Shown here: piece after piece, positions 23,749 to 36,149 of the stretch
How the letters are laid out: the number at the start of each line of letters is the position of its first letter
Numbering within the stretch: position 1 is the stretch's first letter
Origin: Sclerotiophoma versabilis
Taxonomy: Eukaryota > Ascomycota > Dothideomycetes > Pleosporales > Didymellaceae
Assembly: GCA_012274445.1 (NCBI GenBank)
Contig: JAAROD010000004.1
Coordinates: 1,736,001-1,800,000, forward strand
Direction: 5' to 3'
Length of the DNA: 64,000 nt
Notes under the pieces: model-generated
What the model saw: only the letters and a program-made list of their open reading frames with translations
The model's database searches: none
Told to the model about the DNA's origin: nothing
Program-made: the position numbers and the translations under genes

Positions 23749-23979
23749 TTGAGGGACTCGAAGTAGAGGTGTGCTTTACGATTTATATGGGTTATAGGGC
23801 GAAGAATTGTTTGGGTTGACTGTACTTTGTTCTATTAGCTTTTGGATTGAAGAATACGCGGAGAGTGAGCCCAGTGGCTTAGGAAGCAAATTTATACATC
23901 GTTCCATTTTGTGACGTACCTGCCTCGCTCACGCTGTAGCCGAGCCTTCGTCGTCTTTATCATTCTTCGTGTCATACAC

Positions 23980-24925
23980 CTACTCCTTGATAACACCCCT
24001 CTGTCTCGGCTTGATGACAGTGCTCATATCACCGACAGGAATATCGGGGATAGGCAACTCCATAATAGCAACGACAAGTGCTAATAAGAAGTAGAACCCC
24101 AACACTCCTGTAACAAAGAAGCATGCCCCCAGTGCTTTCGTTAGCCGCGTAGCAATGCCGACATTGCCGTGTGCGAGGTGTAAAAATACACCAGTACCAA
24201 GTCCGAACCCGATGGTCGCAAAAATGAAGATGGCGATGAAGACGAGGTTTGTGCGGAGCGAGCCTACCAGGAAGATAAACGAGAGGACGCACAACATCAA
24301 TGGGTAGAAGGCTATGGAGAGTCAGAGCTGAGATACGGTCGATGAATTGTGGATCGTCCGACTCACCGAAGCTCGCAGCAAACATCGCAGTCTGATTTTG
24401 GGGGCCTGGACTGCCAATGCCGGAGCCATCAGGATTGAAGTAACCGATAGCGTTGAACCAAGGGATGAAAGTCGTAGCGTAAGCTAGGAAGTGAGCTCCG
24501 TAAGCAAAAAAGACCATCATAGGAAATGTATTGCCAAGTAGGAATTCGCCAATGCCGGCAAGGAAGAGGAGCGCGCCGCCGAACCAGATGTTGAGTGTGG
24601 TTGTCGCAACCGATGATCCACCGGCGCCTTGCCATCCCACTGGTGAAGTTCAGTTTGGAGAGCATCTTAAGACAGATCACTGTAACCTACTGAATGAGAC
24701 GGCGAGAGGTATGACGCCGACGGAAAAGCCAAGCACACCGACAGGTGTAGGGTTTCCAAATCGTGTGCGGAAATCACCGGGTACGGACGTCTTTGGAGAG
24801 ATGAACAGCCTCTCGTAGAGCTCTGGTGTCAGAGTCACGGTTTTGGCGACTTCATAGCGCAATTTCTCTTCAGAGTCGAAGTGTGTCGCAGTAGAGGCAA
24901 TAGTGTGGTGGTCTTGAGAGGCCAT
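23980..24925 (-). CDS. Gpr1/Fun34/YaaH acetate transporter
   Basis: Plasma-membrane acetate/ammonium-type transporter like yeast Ady2. Exons 24691-24925, 24367-24639 and 23980-24311 (introns 51 and 55 bases) give 279 residues. A soluble N-terminus of about 50 residues precedes the signature FGNPTPVGVLGF. Six hydrophobic segments follow, with MGWQGAGG created across the first junction and ASFAFYPLMLC across the second. FLGNTFPMMVF-like residues (LLGNTFPMMVFFAYG) are a family mark. The stop lies 231 bases from the convergent reductase gene. Confidence 0.9.
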
Positions 24926-26511
24926 GGTGAGTTATCTTGTTGTCGGCGCGTAGACTGTCAAGGACCAAGAGGTCAGGATGCGAAGGTGAAGATAAACCTT
25001 GACGATCTGCTGGGAATAGATAGAAGAGGAGTGTCAGATTCACATATACGTACCACGGATCTGGATCGAGCCTCTAGTCATACTCATTCCGCGCTTCATT
25101 GACACGAATATAGTGCCATCTTCCAGTCGTCCAGCTTTTTCGCGGAAGCCCACGGGGCTTGAGACAGGATATTATCCGTCGATCAGAGCATTGCGTGGCA
25201 TCCGCAGCACCGGCTTCGCATAGTAATGGAAGGCCTGTTGCTTGACTTGCATGAATCTGGACTCGAGCTTCGAACGGCACTTACCAAGTTCAGTCTTAAC
25301 GCAATAGCCGATGTCTTATGAGTAGGCTACATGCTGTTGACAACTAATTCCACCGCAAAAGCTCCTGATAGCACGTTAGGGAAGTGTCAAAGCGGTGCTG
25401 TTAGCCTATCAGACATGAGCAGATCTAGGCCCAGGTCCGGAATTGAACCAGACGAAACCATCAACGCGTATCCGCAAACCTGGGGAAACAATGCGGGGTG
25501 CATATTGAGTGCGGCACTTGAATCAGCGTCCAAAGCTTGAAGTGAGACGTGTTCATGGACGTGAGACCGGCCGCTTCCACCTCTTTTGCCTGTTCGCATC
25601 TTCGATCTTCGCATGTCTCACACATTTCACACCAGCCCATCTCTACTTCTTCATGTGCGTTCTTCTTCCATAATGCAAGAACCCCAATCGGCTGTTAAAT
25701 GACCCGTGAGCACTTTTGATTGTTGTTACCGCCGCCCCCTCTCTTCGGAAGCTGCCACGCAAGGCTAGTGTCGTGCAAAGCCATCCCGCGAATTCCGCTG
25801 CGCGGAAGAGGCGCTCGGAACCGCAGATGCGTGTAGTGGAAATTCAAGAAGAGATTAGGAATGCGATACAGATATGCTTCAGGCTTCTGTTGATAAGAGA
25901 ATGTAGGGAGAATTATCGTCATTCGGACGCTGTCCTTTTACAGTTGGGAAGAAGATGAAGCCCATGGCTTAGATCGAATTCATCCACCAAGTCCGGATAA
26001 TAGCTCCTCTACATTGCCGAAAGGTCAAGTGAGTACGAAGAGATGGACACATTGCGGCAGCTGACCGATTAAGACGTTCTATATCCACAATGACAACGCC
26101 GATTGGCTAGCTGAGGCGGGCGTACCTCATCAATGCGTGTTGAAAGAATAGTCTTAAGGTCCGCACATAGGTCTCCGCAGAGCTAAGTGCCGAGGGGAGC
26201 TATCTTTAACGTTCTACGGAACCTGCTTCTCTTAGGTATATTGCGGGACGTACCTCCTACACCTGAGAGATCCTCGTAGGCAAGAGGCAATGTTGTACCT
26301 GTGGAATGCAGGCACAACAGGTTGGTTTCATGCTATATGGAGTTGTTGCTCCCTCAGATAATTCAAGTGTATAGACGAAGTAAGTCGAAGGAAGAGTTGC
26401 CAATTGTAAAACTCGGATTCTCCTAGAAATTCCTCTTCGACCTCGAGATCAACCTGCACATCGGGTGCTCTCGGAAGCGTATCTCCCAAATCAAGCTACC
26501 AGCTTCAGTAT
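24926..26511. other. Gene-poor region
   Basis: Upstream region of the transporter followed by about 1.5 kb in which I see no coding-like frame, repeat array or RNA gene. A tRNA-like T-arm near 25430-25450 was examined and rejected. Confidence 0.5.
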
Positions 26512-27648
26512 CTATCCTGCCTCGGAATCCCCTCGAGTATCTTCCAGTGACTTGCTAGCGACCTGCACTCCAGGTTGCTTGATCTTTAACAACTCCTCAG
26601 GCTGCTGGCTGTTTGAGGCTGACATTAGGATGTAGCCCACTACGAAAGGCAGCTCGCTCTTCTTCTCTGTGCAATCAGTTTCGAAAATACGAATCAGAAC
26701 GTCTCGGCAAGCATCCTTCACAGCCCACAGCAGGTGTCAGCGCTGCCGGTGCAGCCTGGGAATAATCGAGCGCAACCTGAATGATCTCAGCGTGGAGCAG
26801 GTTGCGGATGAGGCCAACGCATTCGGTTACGAAAGTTTTGACGATGGCAAAGCCAAACCCGTGGAACTACATCTGTGCCCAAAACTTCCACAGAACGCAG
26901 GACTGTGGGTGCGTTCGATATGGACTGAGTGGTTGTGGGATATCGATGCGCTCCAGTTTTGGCACAATCTCGCGGTGCTGGCCTTTTTGCACCCAGAACT
27001 CGACGGTGTCAGCGGAATGCTGCATAGCATCGTCACTCTGCTTCAGTCATGTCGCCCCTTTAATGTCTCGATTTGACTGGAGTTCTTCCTTGACGTCGCC
27101 GACAAAAGGTGGGTCGCGTCCGTAAGACGCTCGAAGCCATAATCTACCTTTGCGCGTAACGCGTAGTGATTGTACAGGAAAAGGGGAAAATTGGCCTCTT
27201 CTGTGTCACATATTTTCTGAAGGCCGCGAGTGAACTTATCGTCAATCGGGGGCTTGTACGGCAGTTCTGCCAAAATCTTGGTAATGTCTTTACAGTAGGA
27301 GTGTTGGAAAGAGATCATTATGTCTAAGGACGTCAAAAGGTGTATCAACCAAATGGGCGATAATTCAGCCATAAGTGTCCACTCTACGTTGGCTTTCCCG
27401 GGGGTATCTTTCCGCCTTTGTTGGAGCTTCTGATGCTGGCAGAGATGTAATCTCTGTTCTTTGCCGTTATTGTAAACAAAGACCTACAACATGTTTTGTT
27501 GTTGTTGGCTAATTGCATAATCTTTGCTGAACTCCTCTATGCTTCCAGAACGTCTGAGACTTTGTATTCGTGTAGCCCGTTTCCCTTGCAATATGAGAGT
27601 TCTGTACTTCTGGTATGTGCTCAGCAGATTTTTCGACAGTCCTGGCAT
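26512..27648 (-). pseudogene. Decayed fungal gene, possibly DUF6604-like
   Basis: Reading right to left, coding-like fragments appear in shifting frames. An N-terminal-like MPGLSKNLLSTYQKYR starts at 27648, resembling the start of DUF6604-type fungal proteins. A 110-codon piece follows (27043-27372) with LSPIWLIHLLTSLDI and AELPYKPPIDDKFTRGLQKI. A stretch near 26800-26900 then reads GFAIVKTFVTECVGLIRNLL. Stops and frame changes separate them, and the total is far shorter than the 700-900 residues I recall for that family. The order is colinear. Family assignment rests on memory of weak similarity. Confidence 0.3.
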
Positions 27649-29375
27649 TGTAGCGTCACGTCGCTTTGTATAACGCGACAACATCTGTTGTGTTGAGCGT
27701 TCTGCGCGAGTGAGGTGAAGGACAATTCGAAAACTTGAAAAGCCGTCATTAAGCACATGAGATGTTTGGGTTTGTCCGATGCGGCCCGCTTGAGCGACGC
27801 GCCAGATAGACGGTCCTAAATTGGAGTTCCATAGGGCAGGAGCTCTCCTTGCAAGCTCCGGCTACAAGCTACGTTACTGATTATTGTCCATAAAGGTACC
27901 TGCTGCCTGATTGGCTGGACGCTTTTGCAAGCTGTAGGCTGCCGGTGGGCAGGTGCACTCCTGCCCCTGATCAAGCTTCAACCCGAATCCACGGTGTGGC
28001 TGCATCCAGCTGGATTCCATGACAAGGCACTACGTATGCCTAGGAGGCATCGCGAAGGGAAGCGAGAAGCTGCAAGCTGGGAGAGTCAGTTGCAAAGCGA
28101 TGAGCGGTTCGGTCTTCAGAGTCATAGCGCATACAGACCTGAGCAACATTATTGGGAGACTTGTTGACTGAACGACTGTCGGCTGGCTAGTTAGATTGCT
28201 CGTCTTGAGTACTGCTCGCGGTGATGGTTGTGGTTTCCGCATGACAGCGCGCTTGATGTTTCACATGACGTGTGTACGGCACCACGGTTCGCCCACTGCC
28301 CGCTCTGAGAGACAAGCTACGTATAGAAAGACGTGCTGCACATGATGCTGAGGCAGGTGACGAGCTTTCAGCGAGAGAATAAGGCATAATAGGTGCAGTG
28401 GGGCGCGTTGATTGAGAATGGGCTCCCTGGGCGATAAGCGGCGGCGATTAGGAACCTCGTGACGGCGACGGCTCCACCCGAGCGAATGCGGGAGCCTGTA
28501 CTCTTATGCAATGAATGCTCGAAGACGTAAATGCTGCATGATCTCTTGAACATATTCCCACCCCATTCCCATTCCCATTCCGCTCTGCATATTCCCTTAC
28601 CGCTTGTGCGCTGGCAGGCCGCTCACAGCTCGTGCCTGCCAAGTTAGAGAGCTCCATGCTAGCATCGTCGCTGTGACCAGCCAGCTCGAGCCCGAGAAGC
28701 GCAAGCTGCTCTGCCACCGCCCAAGCCAACAGCAGGGGACGGTGACAGCTTCGGGCGAAATCTCGTCTCCGCTCATAGCGCCGTCGAGGCAGACAAGCAC
28801 GCAGGAAGCCAGGGTGCACCGCTCGACCGCACCTTTGCCTCCACCATCTCTCCGCTCGTGACCTCGTCCACGGCTCTCCACGACCAAGCTTCTACGCAAC
28901 CCCGCGAACCCCCTCAGCTGTCCAGCCACGCTTCTCCGCCTTCTGCGCGTCTGGAGGCCTCGAATGCCAGCCAGTCGACTGTTGTCCCACGTACGCCCAC
29001 GACTTTAGCACCGCCGCCAGCACCTCTCGCGTCATCAGCGGGTAACCTGCCTAAGCGTTCGTCCTGGCAGACGAAACGACCCCATACCCTACTCCCCTAA
29101 TCGCCTCCGACCGCCCAGCCACGCCGAATCCCCCAGCTTCTTCTTCCCCAGTCCCCTCTGCCCACACTACCACCGCCGAACCCCCCGTGGGTGCCCCCGG
29201 GCGGCCAGCCACTGCCACCACCACGAACCAGAGCTCCACCGAACCACCTGCCAGAAGAAAGCGCAGCCTCAGTGCATCTGCGAGCGACGAGGATTCTGAG
29301 ACTCTTGGACAGCAGGACACTGCAGCAGGGCCATCCCGTCATAGACCGAAGCGCAGGCGCGGGCAAGACGGGACA
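27649..29375. other. Intergenic region and probable leader of the WDR26 gene
   Basis: No gene is seen to about 28850. From 28858 to 29375 the plus strand is C-rich with long open frames rich in P, S, T and A. In the WDR26 frame it is open from 29055 and reads RKRSLSASASDEDSE and KRRRGQDG, which looks coding. The true start may therefore be an upstream exon I could not locate. Confidence 0.45.
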
Positions 29376-31392
29376 ATGCGCCCCGAAAACGAGACGTCGA
29401 GACACCCGCCATCACCCTCACAGAGCTTCACGAACGGCTCCTCACGCTCATCGGGGCCTAGGTCGCCTCTAGGGAAAGTTGCCAATGGAGACTCCTGCAC
29501 AAGAGCAGACAGCAACGGCTCGTATACGAACGGAAGCTCGACAGCGAATGGCAATTCAGTACCCACAACATACTTCGGGCACGACAGAGACGAAGTCACA
29601 CGAATATTGATACAAAGCCTGACAGATCTGGGCTATCACGAAGCAGCAGGAGCGCTGTGCAAAGAGAGTGGGCGTCAGTTGGAAGGTCCAACGGTGGCCT
29701 CATTCCGCCGCTCGGTACTCAACGGCGACTGGGATCTAGCAGAAGAGCTGTTGTTCGGTACTGTGACGCAAGACAATGGAGGAGGTGTCGGCTTAGACGA
29801 CTCATATGGAAAGTCTTGGGGCAAGGCGCGGTCGAGAGCGAACTCGCTGCGTTCTGGAGGACTGACGCTGGCTGAGGGCGCCAACAGGGATGAGATGCTT
29901 TTCTGGGTGAAACAACAGAAGTACCTGGAGCTTCTGGAGCGGCGAGATCTGGGCAACGCCCTTGCAGTACTACGACAAGAGCTCACGCCGCTACACCAGG
30001 ACGTTGGTCGACTACACGCTCTGTCCAGGTAAGTTTTCATACCGTGATAACGCCGATGCTTTTGCTCATACTTTGTAGTCTTATGATGTGTCCTTCGGCA
30101 GAAGACTTGAGGCATCAATCGCAGTGGGATGGCGCGCAAGGTGAATCCCGAACACATCTTCTGTCTGATCTGTCCAGTAAGTCATCAGTGCACGCGCAAT
30201 TACTTGGCAATCACATGCTCACATTGAACAGAGTCGATATCTCCCAGTGTCATGATTCCAGAGCATCGGTTGTCTACTCTCCTAGACGAAGTCAAAGACA
30301 GCTGGATAAACAACTGCCTCTACCACAATACCACGGATTCGCCCTCACTCTATCTCGACCACAACTGCGAACGAGATGACTTCCCTACCAAGGCGGTCTT
30401 AGATCTCAAGGATCACACAGACGAGGTTTGGTACTTAAAGTACTCGAACGACGGTACAAAGCTGGCATCGACAAGCAAAGACACGACGATCCTTATCTAC
30501 GAGACTTCAACCTATAAGATCTTACACCATCTCGAAGATCATCAGGACTCAGGTGTAACGCATCTAGCTTGGAGTCCAGACGATTCTAAGATTGTCACTT
30601 GCTGTTCTCAGCCAGAAAACTCCGCGCGGATATGGGACGTCAAGACCGGCGCCTGCATGTTGTGCATTAGCGACTTCACATACCCGTGTACGACAGCAGC
30701 ATGGGCACCTGACGGTAGGCACGTCGTCATTGGGTCGCAGGACGATAAGCTCGGCTGTGGAATTTGGGATCTGAGCGGTCGCCAAGTACACAACTTCTGT
30801 GAAGACGGCTCGAAACTTCGTGCAAACGATCTTGCAATATCGCCAAATGGCGAACGTCTCGTTGTTGTCGCCGAGCACTCGATCGCAGTCTACGATTTCG
30901 TCAGCTACAAGAAACTGTGCGAGTGGCATCCTGATTCCAAGCTGACAAGCATCACCATCAGCCAAGATTCACGGCACATGCTGGTCAGCATGAACCCTGA
31001 CATGATTGAGCTCATGGAGATCGACAGTGCAGACCTGATCCAGAAGTTTGAAGGGCATCAACAGAAGCAATTCATCATCCGCTCGGCATTTGGCGGCGCC
31101 GACGAGAACTTTGTAGTCAGCGGAAGCGAGGGTAAGTTCATACAGTACCTTTTACAGCTTGTACAGCTAACCTATCATTCCAGATTCAAGAATCTACATC
31201 TGGCGATCTAACGGACTTCTTGTTGAAGCTCTCGATGCACACTCCGGCTGCGTCAATAGCATTGCATGGCACCCCAAGGACCATAGCGTATTTGCATCAG
31301 CAGGCGACGACCACAAAGTCAGGATCTGGAAACCGAGCCGAGCTCCTCTGATGGAGGCCAACCGCACCACTTCCAACGGCTACGGACAATAA
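29376..31392 (+). CDS. WDR26/Gid7-type LisH-CTLH-WD40 protein
   Basis: Predicted subunit of the GID/CTLH ubiquitin ligase, which in yeast degrades gluconeogenic enzymes. Exons 29376-30028, 30079-30176, 30232-31131 and 31184-31392 give 619 residues from the first ATG in frame; coding may begin further upstream. After a Ser/Asn-rich start, a LisH segment (DEVTRILIQSLTDLGYHEAA), a CTLH segment (VASFRRSVLNGDWDLAEELL, then LFWVKQQKYLELL) and a WD40 propeller follow. WD-repeat marks include DEVWYLKYSNDGTKLAST, ARIWDVKTG and HPKDHSVFASAGDDHKVRIW. All three introns are GT-AG and restore continuous repeats. Confidence 0.88.
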
Positions 31393-32498
31393 TAATGTTG
31401 CGAAAATTGTGATACGCCCGTTCTGATTTGAGATTGCATTGTTGGCGTATGGTGAAAGATTTCTTGGTGTTGAGGTCAAGGGCGATCGGGATGGGACTGG
31501 AACTCTTATACCTGTTGCATCCTGGGAACGGATCATGTCTGCATGCATATCACATCAATCTACACTTAGTGTAAGACAAGGAATGGCATTAATTATTGCT
31601 AACAGCTCATCAGTGACTTTTTTTTACAGTCGGTAGGTACGTATGTATCCTGCAACCTAGTTTACTGCTTTTTCTGCTTTGTAGCCGCACTCCGGACACC
31701 GGACAGCTCGAACCATAATTCGCCCTCACCGATTGCTCAGCCTCAATCGCTGACGATTTTCGTGTTGTCTTCGACTTGCGTTTGTATGCATCCACCGGGA
31801 CTTCCCCCGCAGTGGTACTCCTTCCAGAAGTCCCGCGTCCACCAATCACATCCTTGACACACCGGCGCCATTCCCTTCTCGGCACGGGCATTACTAGGAT
31901 CACTTCTCCGCCCAGCTATCTGCTCATGAATGACGTCTTCACGACATTTCAACGTTGGCTCTCATGTCGCAGAGAAGCTGGGATACAGAAGCAGCAGATC
32001 TTACGTCCGAACCTCCGGCCTGGACATCTCTGAAGTCAATCTAGTCTTGCTAAGACATACTTGTCAGTTTACAAAAGGCCTGTAGATCCCAGTTGATTGC
32101 CTCCTGTCCCTTTGAAGTCTGGCTGCTTCGATCCCACCTTTTCGGCAACACGAGAGGTTGGTACATGGAGCTTCGAATTCACCCGTATGCGGTGAGGCTT
32201 GGGTCCGCCTTAGCTTCACAGCTCCAGCCAAATGTTGACAGCAACCGGAGAACTCGCCCCACAACAAAGATTCCTTCGAGCCGGATTTGAAGATGGCAGA
32301 TGCGGGGATCCATGCATGCCCAGATACACGCACCACGAACGGGTGATGGAGTGCAAGCCGACGACAGAACGACATGACTATACATATGCTACCCCGGTTC
32401 TATCTAACGCTGGTGGAGGATATGTGTTGATCATAAGTATCTGCAAGTCCCACCATTATTCTATCTAAGAAGGCCCTCATCTTCTAATTGAGTCCACA
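31393..32498. other. Intergenic region
   Basis: 3' region of the WDR26 gene and upstream region of the beta-glucosidase. Overlapping short frames on both strands do not look coding. A run of T at 31619-31625 is unremarkable. Confidence 0.55.
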
Positions 32499-34482
32499 AT
32501 GACTCAATCAATCCCCTTACTCGGTCTTCTAGCAGCTATTGCTCCTCTGGCACACGCACAATACAGCAACAGCTCAGCACCATCCTTTACTCTTCCATCG
32601 GGCTACACTACATCAAGCTTCAACAATTCCGCACAACCCACCGCATATACCCGCACCGACTTCTCACCGAATGTACTCGCATCATTGTGGGATCTTGTAG
32701 GTCCCGTGGCTACTGGCCCTGTTACCAGTACTGCCTCTCCGACCCCAGAGCCCTCGGCGTACCCTCAACCTGATGGCGAGTTTTTCCACCCGCTTGTAGG
32801 TAGCAGCTATCCAGAAGCAAAGGATCTGAAGCTGCCAGCGGGGTTCAAGTGGGGATTCAGCTCCTCGGCTTATCAGATTGAGGGTGCTGCGAAGGACGAG
32901 GGTAAAGGACCGAGTATCTGGGACCTGCTGGCTCATCGAGTCCCGAACTTCGTTAGTGACAACACCACTGGAGATGTTGTCGCTAGCCAGTACTGGCTGT
33001 ACAAGCAGGATCTCGCAAGACTGAAAGGGTTGGGCGTGCCTGGTACGTACCTAGAATACTGAGAAAGACTTGATGGTTGACCGTCTTCCAGCGTTCAGCC
33101 CCAGTTTCTCATGGCCACGCTTCTTCCCATTCGGCCACGGCCCAGTCAACCAAGAAGCAGTCCAGCACTACGACGATGTCATTTCTGAAATGCACGCCAA
33201 CGGCATCATGCCCGCCGTCACCGTAAACTCCGTCTCTCTTCTTGCCAATGCGCGCTAACAACAACAGCTCTTCCATTGGGACACTCCTCTCGCCCTCTTC
33301 ACCGAGTACGGCGCCTGGACAGATCGGCGGATTGTAGACCATTTCTTCAACTATGCTAAGTTTGTGATCTCGCGTTACGATGCCTACGTCGACGAAGTAA
33401 GATACAATGTCGTGACAGCCTCCAAACAGTGCTGACAGCCGTTCCAGTGGTTCACCATCAACGAGCCGCAATACTGCAACTGGCAATACTCCAACTACCC
33501 CGCGGGGGAATACTATCCCGCCCCTAACAACGTCACGGGTGGCCCCGAAGCCCGATTCCTATGTGGGCACCACACGCTGCTCGCCCACGCCAAGGTAGCG
33601 AAGTGGTACCACGAAGAGTTCAAAGGACGGCATAGAATCACATTCAAGAACTCGGGTAACTACTACGAAGCCAATAGTACATCTCCTGGCGATGAGGAGG
33701 CGAGACAGCGCAACTTCGACTTCAGCATCGGCTGGTTCGGCGGGCCGTGGACAGATGGCGACTATCCGGCCTCGCTCAAGGAAACACTCGGAGACCTGCT
33801 GCCCACTTTGACTCAGGAAGAGAAGGATATGATCAAGGGCAGCTGCGACTTCTACGCCATCGACCCATACTCATCCTTCCTGGCGTACGAAGTCGATGGC
33901 GGCCTGGAGGCCTGTGTGTCGAACCGCTCGCACCCGGGTTTCCCAGACTGCGCGGGCTCGACATCGCTTGCTCCGAACGGGTTCCCCATTGGCCCGGCCG
34001 CGGACCCCGCGATGAGCTGGCTGTATAGTGCACCGTCCGGCGTGCGCCGCTTCCTGAAGCACATCACCACGGAGCTATTCCCGAGCATTCCGGATATTGT
34101 CGTCAGCGAGTTCGGGTTCGCAGAGCCTTTTGAAGGGTCGTGGGGGAGCTTGCCGCCGGCGCTGTGGGATCTGCGGCGCGCGGACTATCTCCAGCAGTAT
34201 CTTGATAACATCCTGCTGGCTATCCATGTTGACGGGGTTAATGTCACGGGGGCTTGGGGTTGGGTAAGTGCTGCGCTGTTGTGCTTTTTAGAGACTCTGG
34301 CTGACGGCTTACAGGCCATCTTTGATAATTTCGAGTGGAGCTTGGGTACAAGTGTACGGTTTGGACTGCAGTACGTGAACTATACCAGCTTGGAGAGGAC
34401 GCCGAAGGCGAGTATGTTTCAGTTCTTGAACTGGTTCAAGGAGCATGAGGAGACAGGTAACGCGACGATGAGGATGGTGTAG
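32499..34482 (+). CDS. Secreted GH1 beta-glucosidase
   Basis: Glycosidase releasing glucose from beta-glucosides. Five exons (32499-33042, 33092-33222, 33268-33396, 33448-34263, 34315-34482) give 595 residues. The signal peptide is MTQSIPLLGLLAAIAPLAHA. About 90 Ser/Thr/Pro-rich residues precede the catalytic barrel, which opens with LPAGFKWGFSSSAYQIEGA. The acid/base Glu is in WFTINEPQYCNWQ, built across the third junction. The nucleophile Glu is in VVSEFGFAEP, where many GH1 enzymes have TENG. GWAIFDNFEWSLG forms the aglycone-side segment near the C-terminus. The N-terminal extension is longer than in intracellular GH1 enzymes. Confidence 0.92.
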
Positions 34483-34980
34483 ACTCAATGGACAGTCTAG
34501 GCTCTGATGGTCTGCAAATCAGTAAGATCATGTGGAAGTCCGTACGTTTGTGCAGGTCTTGAGCAAAGGGTGGTCAGTTCAGTGAGGTCAGGAATAACAG
34601 ATTCGCTGAGTGTACATTCTGCTCCTGATGCGTGAGATTGAAGCGAGGAGTGTGGTCGCTGCTTTGTGGTCTCCATAAAGGTGCAGAGGGATGGCGAGAT
34701 CGACGAAAGGCTCCTGCTGCATAACAACCCAAGCTTACCTCACTAAGATGCAAGTGCAAACACAATCCGATGTCCAAAGTTACATGTGTATGCGTCTCCA
34801 AATCCAATCGCGACCGTTCCTACACGCTAGACTAGCGCCGTACCGAGGGGACCATAGGGCTGAATTCCGTCCGACCTCCGCAAGCTCCATACGTGTTAGG
34901 ACGCAGCTCCAGCACGTTGAACTCGGCGCAGCGTCCAAGCAACATACAACACCCCTCCCCGTCCCCACGCAGCCGGCAAG
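34483..34980. other. Short intergenic region
   Basis: 3' region of the beta-glucosidase and upstream region of SPC3. Nothing else is seen. Confidence 0.6.
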
Positions 34981-35825
34981 ATGCACTCTGCACTGGTGCG
35001 CCTGCAGAATGCCTTCGGCTTCTTCACAACCGTCGCCTTCACCGTCGCTGCCGTAATCGCACTCAGCAGCTTCGTGTCCCCCCAGAACCCAACCGCCTCG
35101 ATCGAGCTGCGCAACGTGCAAGTCGTCAAGGGGCGGCCGCACTACTACAGCTACAAGAAAGAGGAGTACGCACATATCAAGTTCGACCTGGACGCCGGTA
35201 CGCACCTCTCCCTCAGCCACTCTTGCTTTCCGCCGCACCGGCAAGCGCACCCACTAACGCGCCCGCAGATCTAACCTCGCTGTTCAACTGGAACACAAAG
35301 CAAGTCTTCGTCTACCTCAAAGCCGTCTACCCGGGTACACGGCACGAACCACCCTCCGAGGCCATCATCTGGGACGCCATCCTGGCCTCGTCCTCGGCGC
35401 CCTGGCACCAGAACCACTACACCCACCCCCCGCCGCCAGGCAGCAAGAAGCTGCCTAAGAAATCCAAGAAGGCCCAGCTCGCCGCGGGCGAGAAGCCCCA
35501 GTCCCCTTACCCCGTCGGCGAGCTGCATTTGAAGCAGCAGAGGCCCAAGTACCAGATTACGGATATCTCGGGCAAGCTGCAGAACCGCCAGAATGTCACG
35601 CTGGAGCTGGGCTGGAATGTGCAGCCGTGGGTTGGCGCGCTGACGTGGACCAATTGGCGCGATGTAGGCGTATGGAAGGGCTTGGAGGGCGGACGGTCAG
35701 ATGCTTTTGAGTTCCCGCAGATAGGGGCCAAGAAGGTCGACATGAAGGAATTGAAGACTGAGAAGGGTGCTGAGGGATATAGGCTGGAGGTTGGTGGAGA
35801 GGTACCCTTGAGGAAGACTCAGTGA
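34981..35825 (+). CDS. SPC3: Signal peptidase complex subunit Spc3 (SPC22/23)
   Basis: Endoplasmic-reticulum subunit needed for cleavage of signal peptides. Exons 34981-35197 and 35269-35825 with a 71-base intron give 257 residues. MHSALVRLQNAFGFFTTVAF begins a single N-terminal membrane anchor (about residues 12-34), followed by a lumenal domain with DLTSLFNWNTKQVFVYL and the NVTLELGWNVQPWVGAL region conserved in SPC22/23. A lysine/proline-rich insert (about residues 130-165, KKLPKKSKKAQLAAGEK) makes it longer than yeast Spc3 (184 residues). Confidence 0.92.
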
Positions 35826-35957
35826 ATCTTGGCGGATGGGAGCGTGAGTGGATTGAATGGCTGCGCCGTCTGTAGACCATTGCCTTGCGGTCAGATGAAC
35901 TGAGTCGAGTCGCAGTGATCAGGGCGTGAGGATAGTATGGTGAGCATTGGATATCTG

Positions 35958-35977
35958 GCGTTTTTTTTTTTTTTTTA
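35958..35977. repeat. Poly-T tract
   Basis: An uninterrupted run of about 19 T between the convergent SPC3 and bL19m genes, in the 3' flank of both. It may be the poly-A-like end of an old retroposed piece or simple slippage; no flanking duplication is seen. Confidence 0.6.
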
Positions 35978-36149
35978 GCGAGACTCCTGGAAGCTGTTTG
36001 ACATGCGCGCTGTGTGACCATGGCAGCAGCTATCTTGTTCCAATATACCAACATGCATTCCGTACATATAGTACAAAAACCAGTCCTGTCTTTCTTCATG
36101 TCCACAATATGATACAGCATCCCCCTCAATTCCTCCTTTAGATACCCAT

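Noticed and set aside
25405..25490. tRNA-like T-arm on the minus strand (B-box-like GGTTCAATTCC with a 5-bp stem and a possible acceptor pairing)
   Set aside because: The two pairing ends are only about 55 bases apart, too short for a tRNA, and no D-arm or anticodon arm fits between them.
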